Positions 8,365 to 17,451 of a DNA stretch of 64,000 nucleotides are shown piece after piece. The position numbers were made by a program, and so were the translations under genes. Each line of letters begins with the position of its first letter. Within the stretch, counting starts at the first letter, position 1. The stretch is from positions 2,176,265-2,240,264 of the forward strand of contig NZ_KB911581.1 of NCBI RefSeq assembly GCF_000383595.1, in the 5' to 3' direction. The stretch is from Streptomyces bottropensis ATCC 25435. Its GTDB lineage: Bacteria; Actinomycetota; Actinomycetes; Streptomycetales; Streptomycetaceae. Below the pieces are notes generated by a model that was not told the DNA's origin, did not search any database, and saw only the letters and a program-made list of their open reading frames with translations.

Positions 8365-10518
8365 ATGAGCGCGGAGGCCACGAACCCCGCCGTATCGCCC
8401 GCCCCTGCGCCGCCACCAGCGCACCGCAGGAAGGGCCGACCTCGTATCGACCTGCGCCGTCTGGGCCGCGCCGCACTCCTGGGCCCGACGACACGCGACC
8501 GGTTGCCCGACGCGATCGGCCACGTCGCCGACGCGCACCGCGCCCACCACCCCGACGCCGACCTCGAACCGCTGCGCCGGGCGTACGTCCTCGCCGAGTC
8601 GTCGCACCGCGGCCAGATGCGCAAGAGCGGTGAGCCGTACATCACCCACCCCCTCGCGGTGACCCTGATCCTCGCCGAACTGGGCGCGGAGACCACGACC
8701 TTGACGGCCTCTCTGCTCCACGACACCGTCGAGGACACGGATGTGACCCTCGATCAGGTGCGCGAGGAGTTCGGCGAGGAGGTGCGGTACATCGTCGACG
8801 GCGTCACCAAGCTGGAGAAGGTGGACTACGGAGCCGCCGCCGAGCCCGAGACCTTCCGCAAGATGCTCGTCGCCACCGGCAACGACGTCCGGGTGATGTC
8901 GATCAAACTCGCCGACCGGCTGCACAACATGCGCACCCTCGGCGTGATGCGCCCCGAGAAGCAGGAACGCATCGCCAAGGTCACCAAGGACGTCCTGATC
9001 CCGCTCGCCGAACGGCTCGGCGTCCAGGCGCTCAAGACCGAGCTGGAGGACCTCGTCTTCGCGATCCTCCACCCCGAGGAGTACGCGCACACCCGCGAAC
9101 TCATCACGGAGAACGCGGCGCGCGAGAGCGACCCGCTCGCGGAGATCTCCGACGAGGTGCGCGGGGTCCTGCGCGAGGCCGGCATCCAGGCCGAAGTACT
9201 CATAAGGCCGCGGCACTTCGTCTCACTGCACCGGGTCTCGCGAAAGCGCGGACAACTGCGCGGCTCCGACTTCGGCCGGCTCCTGGTCCTCGTCAACGAG
9301 GACGCCGACTGCTACGCGGTCCTCGGCGAACTGCACACCTGTCTGACGCCCGTGGTCTCGGAGTTCAAGGACTTCATCGCCGTACCGAAGTTCAACCTCT
9401 ACCAGTCGCTGCACACCGCCGTCGCCCGCGCCGACGGCCAGGTCGCCGAAGTCCTCATCCGCACCCACCAGATGCACAAGGTCGCCGAGGCCGGCGTCAT
9501 CGCGCTGGGCAATCCCTACGCCGCCCCCGCGGAGGAGCAGACCGACGGCGAGGGCGAGCGCATCGACCCCACCCGCCCCGGCTGGCTCTCCCGGCTCCTC
9601 GACTGGCAGGAGGCGGCACCGGACGCGGACATGTTCTGGTCCACCCTGCGCGAGGACCTCGCCCAGGACCGCGAGATCACCGTCTTCCGGCCCGACGGGG
9701 GCACGTTGGGGCTCCCCGAGGGCGCCAGTTGCGTGGACGCGGCGTACGCGCAGTACGGCGAGGACGCGCACGCCTGCATCGGCGCCCGCGTCAACGGCCG
9801 CCTGGTGCGACTGAGCACGGTCCTGAAGGACGGCGACACCGTCCAGCTCCTCATGGGCCAGGACCCGGCCTCCGAGCCCTCCAGGGAGTGGCTGGAGCAC
9901 GCCCACACGCCCGGCGCGCGCATCGCCATCCAGCGCTGGCTCGCCACCCATCCCGCCCCCGCCACCGAGGAGGGGCACGAGGAGCGCGACGACGCGCGCA
10001 AGGACGGGACACCGGCCCTGCGCCCCGCCATCGACGAGCCCGCCGCCACCTCCGACACCGTCGGTGCCGTGATCGTCGTCGACAGGCCCGGGGCGACGGC
10101 ACGTCTCGCCGGCTGCTGTACGCCCGTACCGCCCGACGAGGTCACCGGCTTCGCCGTCCGTGGGGGAGTGGTGACCGTGCACCGCGTCGCCTGCCCCGCC
10201 GTCACGCGCATGAAGAACCTCGGGCGCCCGGAGATCGAGGTGCGCTGGGGCGACACCACCGAGTTCCGGGTCACCCTCGTCGCCGAGTCCTTCCAGCGGC
10301 CCCACCTGCTCGCCGACCTCACCGAGGCCATCGCCCTGGAGGGCGTCGCCATCGTCTCCGCCACCGTCGAGCCGCCGACCCAGCAGCGCGTCCGCCACAC
10401 CTACACGCTCCAACTCCCCGACGCCGCCCACCTGCCCGACCTGATGCGGGCCATGCGGAACGTACCCGGCGTGTACGACGTGGGCCGGGCCCAGCACCAG
10501 GCGGCGGCCGGCCAGTGA
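8365..10518 (+). CDS. rshA: RelA/SpoT homologue (RSH), RshA-like, synthetase domain divergent
   Basis: 717 residues, start ATG 8365 with GGAGGT 4 bases upstream. Order: Pro-rich N terminus; HD hydrolase domain with HDTVEDTD at about 119-126; synthetase region at 290-370; TGS domain (ITVFRPDGG... about 435-495); Cys motif GCCTPVPPDEVTGF; C-terminal ACT domain. Predicted (p)ppGpp hydrolase. In the synthetase region Asp302 of SDFGRLLV and the FKDFIAVPK..YQSLHT and EVLIRT motifs remain, but the Gly and Arg that normally follow the Asp are replaced and the AHW after IRT is missing. This corresponds to the second RSH of Streptomyces (RshA) rather than the main RelA. Confidence 0.85.
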   Translation: MSAEATNPAVSPAPAPPPAHRRKGRPRIDLRRLGRAALLGPTTRDRLPDAIGHVADAHRAHHPDADLEPLRRAYVLAESSHRGQMRKSGEPYITHPLAVTLILAELGAETTTLTASLLHDTVEDTDVTLDQVREEFGEEVRYIVDGVTKLEKVDYGAAAEPETFRKMLVATGNDVRVMSIKLADRLHNMRTLGVMRPEKQERIAKVTKDVLIPLAERLGVQALKTELEDLVFAILHPEEYAHTRELITENAARESDPLAEISDEVRGVLREAGIQAEVLIRPRHFVSLHRVSRKRGQLRGSDFGRLLVLVNEDADCYAVLGELHTCLTPVVSEFKDFIAVPKFNLYQSLHTAVARADGQVAEVLIRTHQMHKVAEAGVIALGNPYAAPAEEQTDGEGERIDPTRPGWLSRLLDWQEAAPDADMFWSTLREDLAQDREITVFRPDGGTLGLPEGASCVDAAYAQYGEDAHACIGARVNGRLVRLSTVLKDGDTVQLLMGQDPASEPSREWLEHAHTPGARIAIQRWLATHPAPATEEGHEERDDARKDGTPALRPAIDEPAATSDTVGAVIVVDRPGATARLAGCCTPVPPDEVTGFAVRGGVVTVHRVACPAVTRMKNLGRPEIEVRWGDTTEFRVTLVAESFQRPHLLADLTEAIALEGVAIVSATVEPPTQQRVRHTYTLQLPDAAHLPDLMRAMRNVPGVYDVGRAQHQAAAGQ

Positions 10519-10643
10519 CCACCGCGCGGGCGGGTTCTGACCCCCGAGAGTGAAGGCGGCCCGGCCGACGGCCTGCCGCTCGTTCGGGTGGGACCGCTGC
10601 GCGTCGGCCGCGCACGGTGCGTGCGCGCTGGTAGCGGTGGTCC

Positions 10644-12128
10644 ATGCCGCTCATCCCACGCTCCAGGAGCCGCCGCGTCCAGGCCGCGCTGCTCGCCTCC
10701 GCCGTCTCCGTCTGCCTGATCGCCGCGAGCGCCCCCTCGCCCGCCGTGCCCCTCGGCGTCGGCGACCGCCTCTTCCCGCACCTCGGCAACCCCGGATACG
10801 ACGTGCGGTCGTACGACCTCTCCTTCAGCTACCGCGGCAGCAACCGCGAGCCGCTCACGGCCGTCACCACGATCGACGCCCGGACGACCTCCCGTCTTGA
10901 GCGGGTCAACCTCGACTTCTCGCACGGCAAGGTCGGCTCCGTCGAGGTCGACGGGGAACCCGCTGCCTTCACCAGCGCGGGCGAGGATCTGGTGATCACA
11001 CCCACGGAGCCGCTCCCCGAGGGCAGCCGCACCCGCATCACCGTGCGGCACACCAGCGACCCCGTGTACACGGGGAGCGAGGAGGGCGGCTGGCTGCGGA
11101 CCGCCGACGGGCTCGCGATGGCCAACCAGGCCGACGCGGCACATGTGGTGTTCCCGTGCAACGACCACCCCTCCGACAAGGCCATGTTCACCGTCCGCGT
11201 CACCGTGCCCGACGGCTACACGGCCGTCTCCAACGGTCTGGCCACCGGCACGGACCGCGCCGCCGGAACCACCACCTGGACCTACCGCACCCAGCACCCC
11301 ATGGCCACCGAACTGGCCCAGGTCTCCATCGGCCGCTCCGCGGTCCTGCGCCGGACCGGACCGCACGGCCTGCCCGTGCGCGACGTCGTCCCCGCGAAGG
11401 ACCGCGAGAAGCTCGAACCGTGGCTCGGCAAGACCCCCGCCCAGATCGAGTGGATGGAGGACAGGGTCGGCCCGTACCCCTTCGAGACGTACGGCGTGCT
11501 GATCGCCGAGGCGCAGACCGGGTTCGAGCTGGAGACACAGACCCTCTCCCTCTTCGAGCGCGAGCTGTTCGTCCGGCCCGAGTACCCGAAGTGGTACGTC
11601 GAGTCGATCATGGTGCACGAGCTGGCCCACCAGTGGTTCGGCAACAGCGTCAGCCCCCGCACCTGGTCCGACCTGTGGCTCAACGAGGGACACGCCACCT
11701 GGTACGAGGCCCTGTACGCCGAGGAGGTCGCGGGCCGGACGCTGGAGGCGAGGATGAAGGCCGCGTACGGCGCCTCCGACCGCTGGCGGACCGCCGGGGG
11801 CCCGCCCGCCGCACCCAAGGAGGCCAAGGACGGCCAGAAGATCGGCATCTTCCGGGCCAACGTCTACGACGGGGCCGCGCTCTTCCTCTACGCCCTGCGC
11901 CAGGAGATCGGCGCCCCCGCCTTCGACCGGCTGCAGCGGGCCTGGGTCACCGTCCACCGGGACGGTGTCGCCTCGACCGCCGACTTCCGGGACCTCGCCT
12001 CCGTGATCGCCGGACGCGACCTGGACGCGTTCTTCCACGCCTGGCTGTACGAGGTGCGGACGCCGCCGATGCCGGGCCACCCCGACTGGAAGTCGACCCC
12101 GGCGTCGGCGGCGCCGGCGAAGCGGTAG
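10644..12128 (+). CDS. Secreted M1-family zinc metallopeptidase
   Basis: 494 residues. Signal peptide: basic start MPLIPRSRSRRVQ, hydrophobic core to about residue 34 with cleavage near APSPA. Typical M1 pattern: zinc motif HELAHQ at about residue 325, second ligand in LNEGHATW about 20 residues later. The aminopeptidase GxMEN motif appears as FELETQT, so exopeptidase specificity is uncertain. Expected extracellular enzyme. Begins 125 bp after the RSH gene on the same strand. Confidence 0.88.
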   Translation: MPLIPRSRSRRVQAALLASAVSVCLIAASAPSPAVPLGVGDRLFPHLGNPGYDVRSYDLSFSYRGSNREPLTAVTTIDARTTSRLERVNLDFSHGKVGSVEVDGEPAAFTSAGEDLVITPTEPLPEGSRTRITVRHTSDPVYTGSEEGGWLRTADGLAMANQADAAHVVFPCNDHPSDKAMFTVRVTVPDGYTAVSNGLATGTDRAAGTTTWTYRTQHPMATELAQVSIGRSAVLRRTGPHGLPVRDVVPAKDREKLEPWLGKTPAQIEWMEDRVGPYPFETYGVLIAEAQTGFELETQTLSLFERELFVRPEYPKWYVESIMVHELAHQWFGNSVSPRTWSDLWLNEGHATWYEALYAEEVAGRTLEARMKAAYGASDRWRTAGGPPAAPKEAKDGQKIGIFRANVYDGAALFLYALRQEIGAPAFDRLQRAWVTVHRDGVASTADFRDLASVIAGRDLDAFFHAWLYEVRTPPMPGHPDWKSTPASAAPAKR

Positions 12129-12256
12129 CCGGGTTCCGCCGGGGTGTGGCCCCGCTGCGGACGGGAATAACCTGGGTGACGAGACGGGGCGTACCGTGCG
12201 ACCATCTTCGGGTCGGCGACGGGGGAATCTCCCGGAAGCCCCGGGCGTTGTCACCC

Positions 12257-12290
12257 TTGACAGGTCGCGATCCGTTTTCGTGATCCTCGC
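12257..12290 (+). promoter_or_regulatory. Possible housekeeping promoter of hflX
   Basis: TTGACA (12257-12262) is followed 18 bp later by TGATCC, a weak -10. It sits 60 bp upstream of the hflX start. Only the -35 is convincing. Confidence 0.35.
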
Positions 12291-12321
12291 CCTTCGGTAT
12301 CCCTATCGACGTAAGGACCCA

Positions 12322-13818
12322 ATGACCTCCTCTTCTTCCCCTTCCCAGGCCGCACAGAGCGCCTTCGCGCAGAACAACCCCGAGAATCTTCGGGCCGATG
12401 CCCTGATGGAAGAGGACGTCGCCTGGAGCTTCGAGATCGACGGAGAACGGGACGGCGACCAGTTCGACCGCTCCGACCGCGCGGCTCTGCGCCGTGTCGC
12501 GGGCCTCTCCACCGAGCTCGAGGACGTCACCGAGGTCGAGTACCGACAGCTCCGTCTGGAGCGCGTCGTACTCGTCGGTGTCTGGACCACGGGAACCGTG
12601 CGGGACGCGGAGAACTCGCTGGCCGAGCTGGCCGCCCTCGCGGAGACCGCGGGCGCGCTCGTGCTCGACGGCGTGATCCAGCGCCGCGACAAGCCGGACG
12701 CGGCCACCTACATCGGCTCCGGCAAGGCCAACGAGCTGCGGGACGTCGTCCTCGACTCGGGCGCGGACACCGTCATCTGCGACGGTGAACTGAGCCCCGG
12801 CCAGCTCATCCATCTCGAAGACGTCGTCAAGGTCAAGGTCATCGACCGTACGGCCCTGATCCTCGACATCTTCGCCCAGCACGCCAAGTCCCGTGAGGGC
12901 AAGGCGCAGGTCGCGCTCGCGCAGATGCAGTACATGCTGCCGAGGCTCCGCGGCTGGGGTCAGTCACTGTCCCGTCAGATGGGCGGTGGCAAGGGCGGTG
13001 GCCTCGCCACCCGTGGTCCCGGTGAGACCAAGATCGAGACGGACCGGCGACGGATCCGCGAGAAGATGGCGAAGATGCGCCGGGAGATCGCGGAGATGAA
13101 GACCGGCCGCGAGATCAAGCGTCAGGAGCGCCGCCGCAACAAGGTGCCCTCGGTCGCCATCGCCGGCTACACCAACGCAGGCAAGTCCTCCCTGCTCAAC
13201 CGCCTCACGGGCGCGGGTGTGCTGGTGGAGAACTCCCTGTTCGCGACCCTCGACCCGACCGTGCGCCGGGCCGAGACCCCGAGCGGGCGGCTGTACACGC
13301 TGGCGGACACCGTCGGCTTCGTACGCCACCTGCCGCACCACCTCGTCGAGGCGTTCCGCTCCACGATGGAGGAGGTCGGTGACGCCGACCTGATCCTGCA
13401 CGTGGTCGACGGCTCGCACCCCGCGCCGGAGGAGCAGCTGGCCGCCGTGCGCGAGGTCATCCGTGACGTGGGCGCGACCAAGGTCCCCGAGATCGTGGTG
13501 ATCAACAAGGCGGACGCGGCCGACCCGCTGACGCTGCAGCGGCTGCTGCGGGTCGAGAAGCGCTCCATCGCGGTCTCGGCCCGTTCCGGCCAGGGCATCG
13601 CGGAGCTCCTCGCCCTGATCGACCACGAGCTGCCGCGTCCCTCGGTCGAGATCGAGGCGCTCGTGCCGTACACCCACGGCAAGCTCGTCGCCCGCACCCA
13701 CACCGAGGGCGAGGTGATCTCCGAGGAGCACACCCCGGAGGGCACCCTGCTCAAGGCCCGGGTGCACGAGGAGCTGGCGGCCGACCTGGCGCCGTACGTC
13801 CCGGCGGCGACGCTTTGA
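12322..13818 (+). CDS. hflX: Ribosome-associated GTPase HflX
   Basis: 498 residues, ATG 12322 preceded by AAGGA. N-terminal HflX domain with YIGSGKANEL; Gly-rich linker GGGKGGGLATRGPGETK (about 220-235); GTPase domain with P-loop GYTNAGKSS (about 281), DTVGFV switch II and NKAD. HflX binds 50S subunits and splits stalled ribosomes after stress. A long ~75-residue acidic N-terminal region precedes the core, as in other actinomycete HflX proteins. An upstream in-frame extension lacks an initiation site. Confidence 0.94.
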   Translation: MTSSSSPSQAAQSAFAQNNPENLRADALMEEDVAWSFEIDGERDGDQFDRSDRAALRRVAGLSTELEDVTEVEYRQLRLERVVLVGVWTTGTVRDAENSLAELAALAETAGALVLDGVIQRRDKPDAATYIGSGKANELRDVVLDSGADTVICDGELSPGQLIHLEDVVKVKVIDRTALILDIFAQHAKSREGKAQVALAQMQYMLPRLRGWGQSLSRQMGGGKGGGLATRGPGETKIETDRRRIREKMAKMRREIAEMKTGREIKRQERRRNKVPSVAIAGYTNAGKSSLLNRLTGAGVLVENSLFATLDPTVRRAETPSGRLYTLADTVGFVRHLPHHLVEAFRSTMEEVGDADLILHVVDGSHPAPEEQLAAVREVIRDVGATKVPEIVVINKADAADPLTLQRLLRVEKRSIAVSARSGQGIAELLALIDHELPRPSVEIEALVPYTHGKLVARTHTEGEVISEEHTPEGTLLKARVHEELAADLAPYVPAATL

Positions 13819-13833
13819 TGGCCTGAGGCCCAT

Positions 13834-13853
13834 CGTTCGCCTGCGGGCGAACG
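13834..13853. terminator. Hairpin after hflX
   Basis: Perfect 8-bp stem CGTTCGCC / GGCGAACG with a 4-base TGCG loop, 16 bases after the hflX stop. Confidence 0.6.
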
Positions 13854-13872
13854 TTCGCCTGTGGTGTTCGAG

Positions 13873-13900
13873 TGCGGGGCCGTCGCTTTTGGGCCCCGCA
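13873..13900. terminator. Second hairpin in the hflX/protease convergent interval
   Basis: 9-bp stem TGCGGGGCC / GGCCCCGCA enclosing a loop that contains TTTT. Confidence 0.55.
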
Positions 13901-13903
13901 GGC

Positions 13904-13966
13904 CTGGTCTTTCAGGGGCGCGGGGAACCGCGCGAGAAGATCCACCGGACCCGCACCCGCAAACGC
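13904..13966. repeat. Copy of a dispersed Streptomyces intergenic repeat
   Basis: The stretch starting TTTCAGGGGCGCGGGGAAC and ending near CCCGCACCCG resembles an intergenic element I remember as occurring many times in Streptomyces genomes. It contains its own short hairpin GCGCGG/CCGCGC. Identification is by memory of the motif only. Confidence 0.5.
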
Positions 13967-13971
13967 GACCC

Positions 13972-14009
13972 GAAGGCCCGTCCCCCTCCGCCGAGGGGGA
14001 CGGGCCTTC
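13972..14009. terminator. Strong bidirectional terminator
   Basis: Perfect 17-bp inverted repeat, arms 13972-13988 and 13993-14009, loop CGCC. It is 40 bp past the stop of the minus-strand protease and also downstream of hflX. Confidence 0.9.
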
Positions 14010-14049
14010 AGCATGCGAGCGTGACGCTGCCGTCAGCGCCTGCCCGGAG

Positions 14050-15279
14050 TCAATGCGCGAACTTGTCGCTCACGGCCTGGTACACACCCTCGGCCTCCTT
14101 GCCCAGCCGCGGCCCCGCCAGCCAGCCGGCGCTCGCCGGACCGATGGAGGTGTTGGACACCAGCGCGGGCTGCCCGTCCGAACCGGTCGCCACCCAGCCG
14201 CCGCCGGACGAACCGCCGGTCATGGAGCAGCCGATGCGGTACATCGTCGGGTCGGCCTCGACGAGCGAGAACCGGCCGGGCCTGTCCTGGCACTGGTACA
14301 TCGTCTCGCCGTCGTACGGAGCCCCGGCCGGGTACCCCGTCGCCGTGATGCTCTTCACCTGCGGCACGGCAGGCGCGTCGAAGTCCACCGGCAGGGCCGA
14401 ACCGACCGTCTCCTCCAGCGACTTGCCCCCGCTTCCCTCCTCCGGCGTCACATGGATCACCGCGAAGTCGTACGGCGCACCGTCACCGCCCGTCTGACCG
14501 CCCTGCTCGATCCACTGGTCCGAGGTCTGCGCCCAGTCACCCCACCAGACGCCGTACGGAGCGACCTCCTCCTTGGTGGCGGTCTGCCGCTCCGACGCCG
14601 ACCTGCCACTGTCGTTGTACGAGGGCACGAAGGCGATGTTGCGGTACCAGCCGCCCGCCTTGCCGGCGTGCACGCAGTGGCCGGCCGTCCACACCATGTT
14701 GGACTTGCCCGGGTTGGCCGGATCCTGGACCACGGTCGCCGAGCAGACCATGGTGCCTTCGGGCGCGTCGAAGAACACCTTGCCCGCCTCGGGGACGTTC
14801 GCGTGGTACTTCGCCGACACCGCCGTGGCATCGACGGGCCGCGGCGTCGGGTCGGTCACGCCCTGGTCACCGGTGAGGTCGCTCTCGTCGACCTCCTTGT
14901 CCGGCTCCTCGGCGTCCCGCATCCGATCCGGGTCCCACAGGTCCTCGATGATCGGGTTGACGTAGTCCTCGGCCTCGCGCAGCCAGTCGTCCTTGTTCCA
15001 GTTCTTCCAGGCACCGCCCCGCCACTTGTCGAGATCGATCCCGTGTTCCTTGAGCTTGTCCTTGATGTCGTCCGGAATCCGGATCTTGCCGTCGCCCGCG
15101 CTGCCGCTGTCCTGCGCGGACGCCGACGCGTCGGCGTTGGCCGTGGTGTCACCCGAACCGCACGCGGTGGCGGTCAACGACAGAACCGTGGCAAGGCCGA
15201 CCGCGGCCACGACGGGGGAGGTTCTGCGGCGCGTGCCCCTCCCGCGACGAGCGGTGAAGAGCGGTCGTATGGGTCGCAT
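14050..15279 (-). CDS. Trypsin-like serine protease lipoprotein
   Basis: 409 residues from ATG 15279, chosen because GGGGGAG lies upstream and a lipoprotein signal follows at once (basic RRGRGTRRR, hydrophobic core, lipobox-like LTATAC with the Cys at about residue 39). Linker rich in Ala/Ser/Asp, then a charged helical region and a trypsin-like domain with WTAGHC (His) and MTGGSSGGGW (Ser). Predicted membrane-anchored extracytoplasmic protease of the V8/trypsin type. Ends before a very strong terminator. Confidence 0.82.
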   Translation of the reverse strand: MRPIRPLFTARRGRGTRRRTSPVVAAVGLATVLSLTATACGSGDTTANADASASAQDSGSAGDGKIRIPDDIKDKLKEHGIDLDKWRGGAWKNWNKDDWLREAEDYVNPIIEDLWDPDRMRDAEEPDKEVDESDLTGDQGVTDPTPRPVDATAVSAKYHANVPEAGKVFFDAPEGTMVCSATVVQDPANPGKSNMVWTAGHCVHAGKAGGWYRNIAFVPSYNDSGRSASERQTATKEEVAPYGVWWGDWAQTSDQWIEQGGQTGGDGAPYDFAVIHVTPEEGSGGKSLEETVGSALPVDFDAPAVPQVKSITATGYPAGAPYDGETMYQCQDRPGRFSLVEADPTMYRIGCSMTGGSSGGGWVATGSDGQPALVSNTSIGPASAGWLAGPRLGKEAEGVYQAVSDKFAH

Positions 15280-15705
15280 GGTCTGAACTCCCCCTGGGCG
15301 TGTGAGAACTCTGTGCTGCCGAAGCGGGTCGCGCACGGTCATCCGCGCGCCACCGCCTCCTTGTACGTGAGCGACACGGCATCGCGCGGCTCCGTACCTC
15401 GGTTTCTTCGTACGTAGTCGTCCTACGAGGACGTCCCACGCGGTCGTCCTACGTGATCGCCGCACTCGGTAGCCGTACGCGCGACTTGCCACGCATCACG
15501 CCGAGCCGCGTCCTGCGGAACGGCACCACACACTATGCGGTCGTTGTGGGGGACATCCGATGGAACGGCAACGGTTCCGTCACGGCAAGGATCTTCGTCC
15601 CACCCGCTTCCCCGCGCGAGTCCCGTCGTTGGTAGGTGCGGGGGACCCGCCGGTGCTCGGTGCCCCCTGCCAACTCGCCTTCGGACAGCGGGAGGAAGTG
15701 CAGTC
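15280..15705. other. Intergenic, divergent promoter region (protease / siderophore operon)
   Basis: No gene seen. It holds two copies of GTCGTCCTACG (15417-15427 and 15443-15453); the first is part of the dyad CGTCCT-acg-AGGACG (15419-15433). No sequence resembling the DmdR/IdeR iron box was found, although the downstream operon looks siderophore-related. Confidence 0.6.
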
Positions 15706-17199
15706 GTGGCGGTGACCGAGTCTGCGGTGGCGCCGGTGGGACGTGAGCCCGAACGGGCGCGTTCGGGACACGAGGACGAACGGGCGCGCACACGACGGGA
15801 ACACGACGGCGCGCGCTCGACGCACGAGGGGATCCTGCGGCGGCAGGCCGCCCGTGAGTCGGCGGCGCGCACCTACGCACGCGCCCTGCCCATCGTGCCC
15901 GTGCGCGCACGCGGGCTGACCATCGAGGGCGCCGACGGCCGCCGCTACCTCGACTGCCTGTCCGGCGCGGGCACCCTCGCCCTCGGCCACAACCACCCGG
16001 TCGTCCTCGAAGCCATCCGGAAGGTGCTCGACTCGGGCGCCCCGCTGCACGTCCTCGACCTGGCCACTCCGGTCAAGGACGCCTTCACCACCGAGCTGTT
16101 CCGCACCCTTCCCCCGGGGCTCGCGGACCGCGCACGCGTCCAGTTCTGCGGACCCGCCGGCACGGACGCGGTCGAGGCGGCCTTCACCCTGGTCCGGGCG
16201 GCGACCGGACGCACGGGGATGCTCGCCTTCGCCGGTGCCCACCACGGCGTGACCGCCGAGGCACTGGAAGTGCCCGGAGGCGTCCACGACGCACCCGTGA
16301 CACGTCTGCCCTACCCCCAGGACTACCGCTGTCCCTTCGGTGTCGGTGGTGAACGCGGTGCCGAACTCGCCGGCCGCTGGACCGAGTCGGTCCTCGACGA
16401 CGTCACGTCCGGCGTACCGCGGCCCGCGGGCATGATCCTCGAACCGGTGCAGGGTGAGGGCGGTGTCAACCCGGCGCCGGACCATTGGCTTCGTCGTATG
16501 CGTGAGATCACCGCCGCGCGCTCGATCCCGCTGATCGCCGACGAGATCCACACCGGTGTGGGCCGCACCGGCCGGTTCTGGGCCGTCGAGCACAGCGGCG
16601 TCGTCCCCGATGTGATGGTCCTGTCCAAGGCCATCGGTGGCAGCCTCCCGCTGGCCGTCGTGGTCTACCGCGACGACCTCGACGTCTGGCGACCGGGCGC
16701 CCACACGGACGCCTTCCGCGGCAACCAGCTGGCCATGGCCGCCGGCACCGCTACCCTCGCCCACGTCCGGGAGAACGGCCTCGCCGCACGTGCCGAATCC
16801 CTGGGCGCCGGCATGCTCAGCCAACTCCGTGGCTTCGCAGAGCACTTCGCCTGCGTAGGCGACGTACGAGGACGTGGGCTGATGCTCGGCATCGAGATGG
16901 TCACCCCGGGAGCGCCCTCCCCCTCCGGCGACCCGGGCCCGCCCCCGCCCGCCCCCAGCCTCGCCTCCGCGGTCCAGCGCGAGTGCCTTCGCCGTGGCCT
17001 GATCGTCGAACTCGGCGGCCGCCATGCCGGCGTCGTCCGCCTCCTCCCGCCTCTCACGATCACCGACGAACAGGCGAACGCCGTACTCGACCGCCTGACC
17101 GACGCGATCGCCTCGGTAGCGGCCGCCGCCGGGGGCCGCGTCCCCGTGAGCCCGAAGCCCGAGCGAGCCGGAGGCCCCGGAGACCCGCCCGGCGGCTGA
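15706..17199 (+). CDS. Class III aminotransferase, diaminobutyrate-2-oxoglutarate type
   Basis: 497 residues from GTG 15706, with GGAGGA 9 bases upstream. PLP-dependent fold type I enzyme: LSGAGTLALGHNHP near residue 83, DEIHTGVGRTG with the PLP-binding Asp (about 275-285), and the Schiff-base Lys in VLSKAIGGSLP (about 308). Such enzymes make 2,4-diaminobutyrate or a related omega-amino acid. First gene of a three-gene operon with an NIS synthetase and an acetyltransferase, so it probably supplies the amine building block of a hydroxamate or carboxylate siderophore (inference). The C-terminal ~25 residues are Pro/Gly-rich. Confidence 0.85.
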   Translation: MAVTESAVAPVGREPERARSGHEDERARTRREHDGARSTHEGILRRQAARESAARTYARALPIVPVRARGLTIEGADGRRYLDCLSGAGTLALGHNHPVVLEAIRKVLDSGAPLHVLDLATPVKDAFTTELFRTLPPGLADRARVQFCGPAGTDAVEAAFTLVRAATGRTGMLAFAGAHHGVTAEALEVPGGVHDAPVTRLPYPQDYRCPFGVGGERGAELAGRWTESVLDDVTSGVPRPAGMILEPVQGEGGVNPAPDHWLRRMREITAARSIPLIADEIHTGVGRTGRFWAVEHSGVVPDVMVLSKAIGGSLPLAVVVYRDDLDVWRPGAHTDAFRGNQLAMAAGTATLAHVRENGLAARAESLGAGMLSQLRGFAEHFACVGDVRGRGLMLGIEMVTPGAPSPSGDPGPPPPAPSLASAVQRECLRRGLIVELGGRHAGVVRLLPPLTITDEQANAVLDRLTDAIASVAAAAGGRVPVSPKPERAGGPGDPPGG

Positions 17200-17451
17200 G
17201 CACCGAGCCCACGCGCCCCTCCGTCCGATACGGCCCCCACTTCGCCCGCGAACCAGCCACGCACCCCAGGCACCGGCCCACCCGGCCACCACCCCGCGAC
17301 TCCGCCGAACGAGCCCCCGAAACACCATCGCCTCGCCTCCCTCCACACCCCCGTCGCCCGCACCACTTTCCACCTCCGCACAAGCACCCGGCCCCGCTCG
17401 ACCGCACCCGCCCGCGACTGCCCTTCCGCACGAGCAACCCCAGGAACCGCC

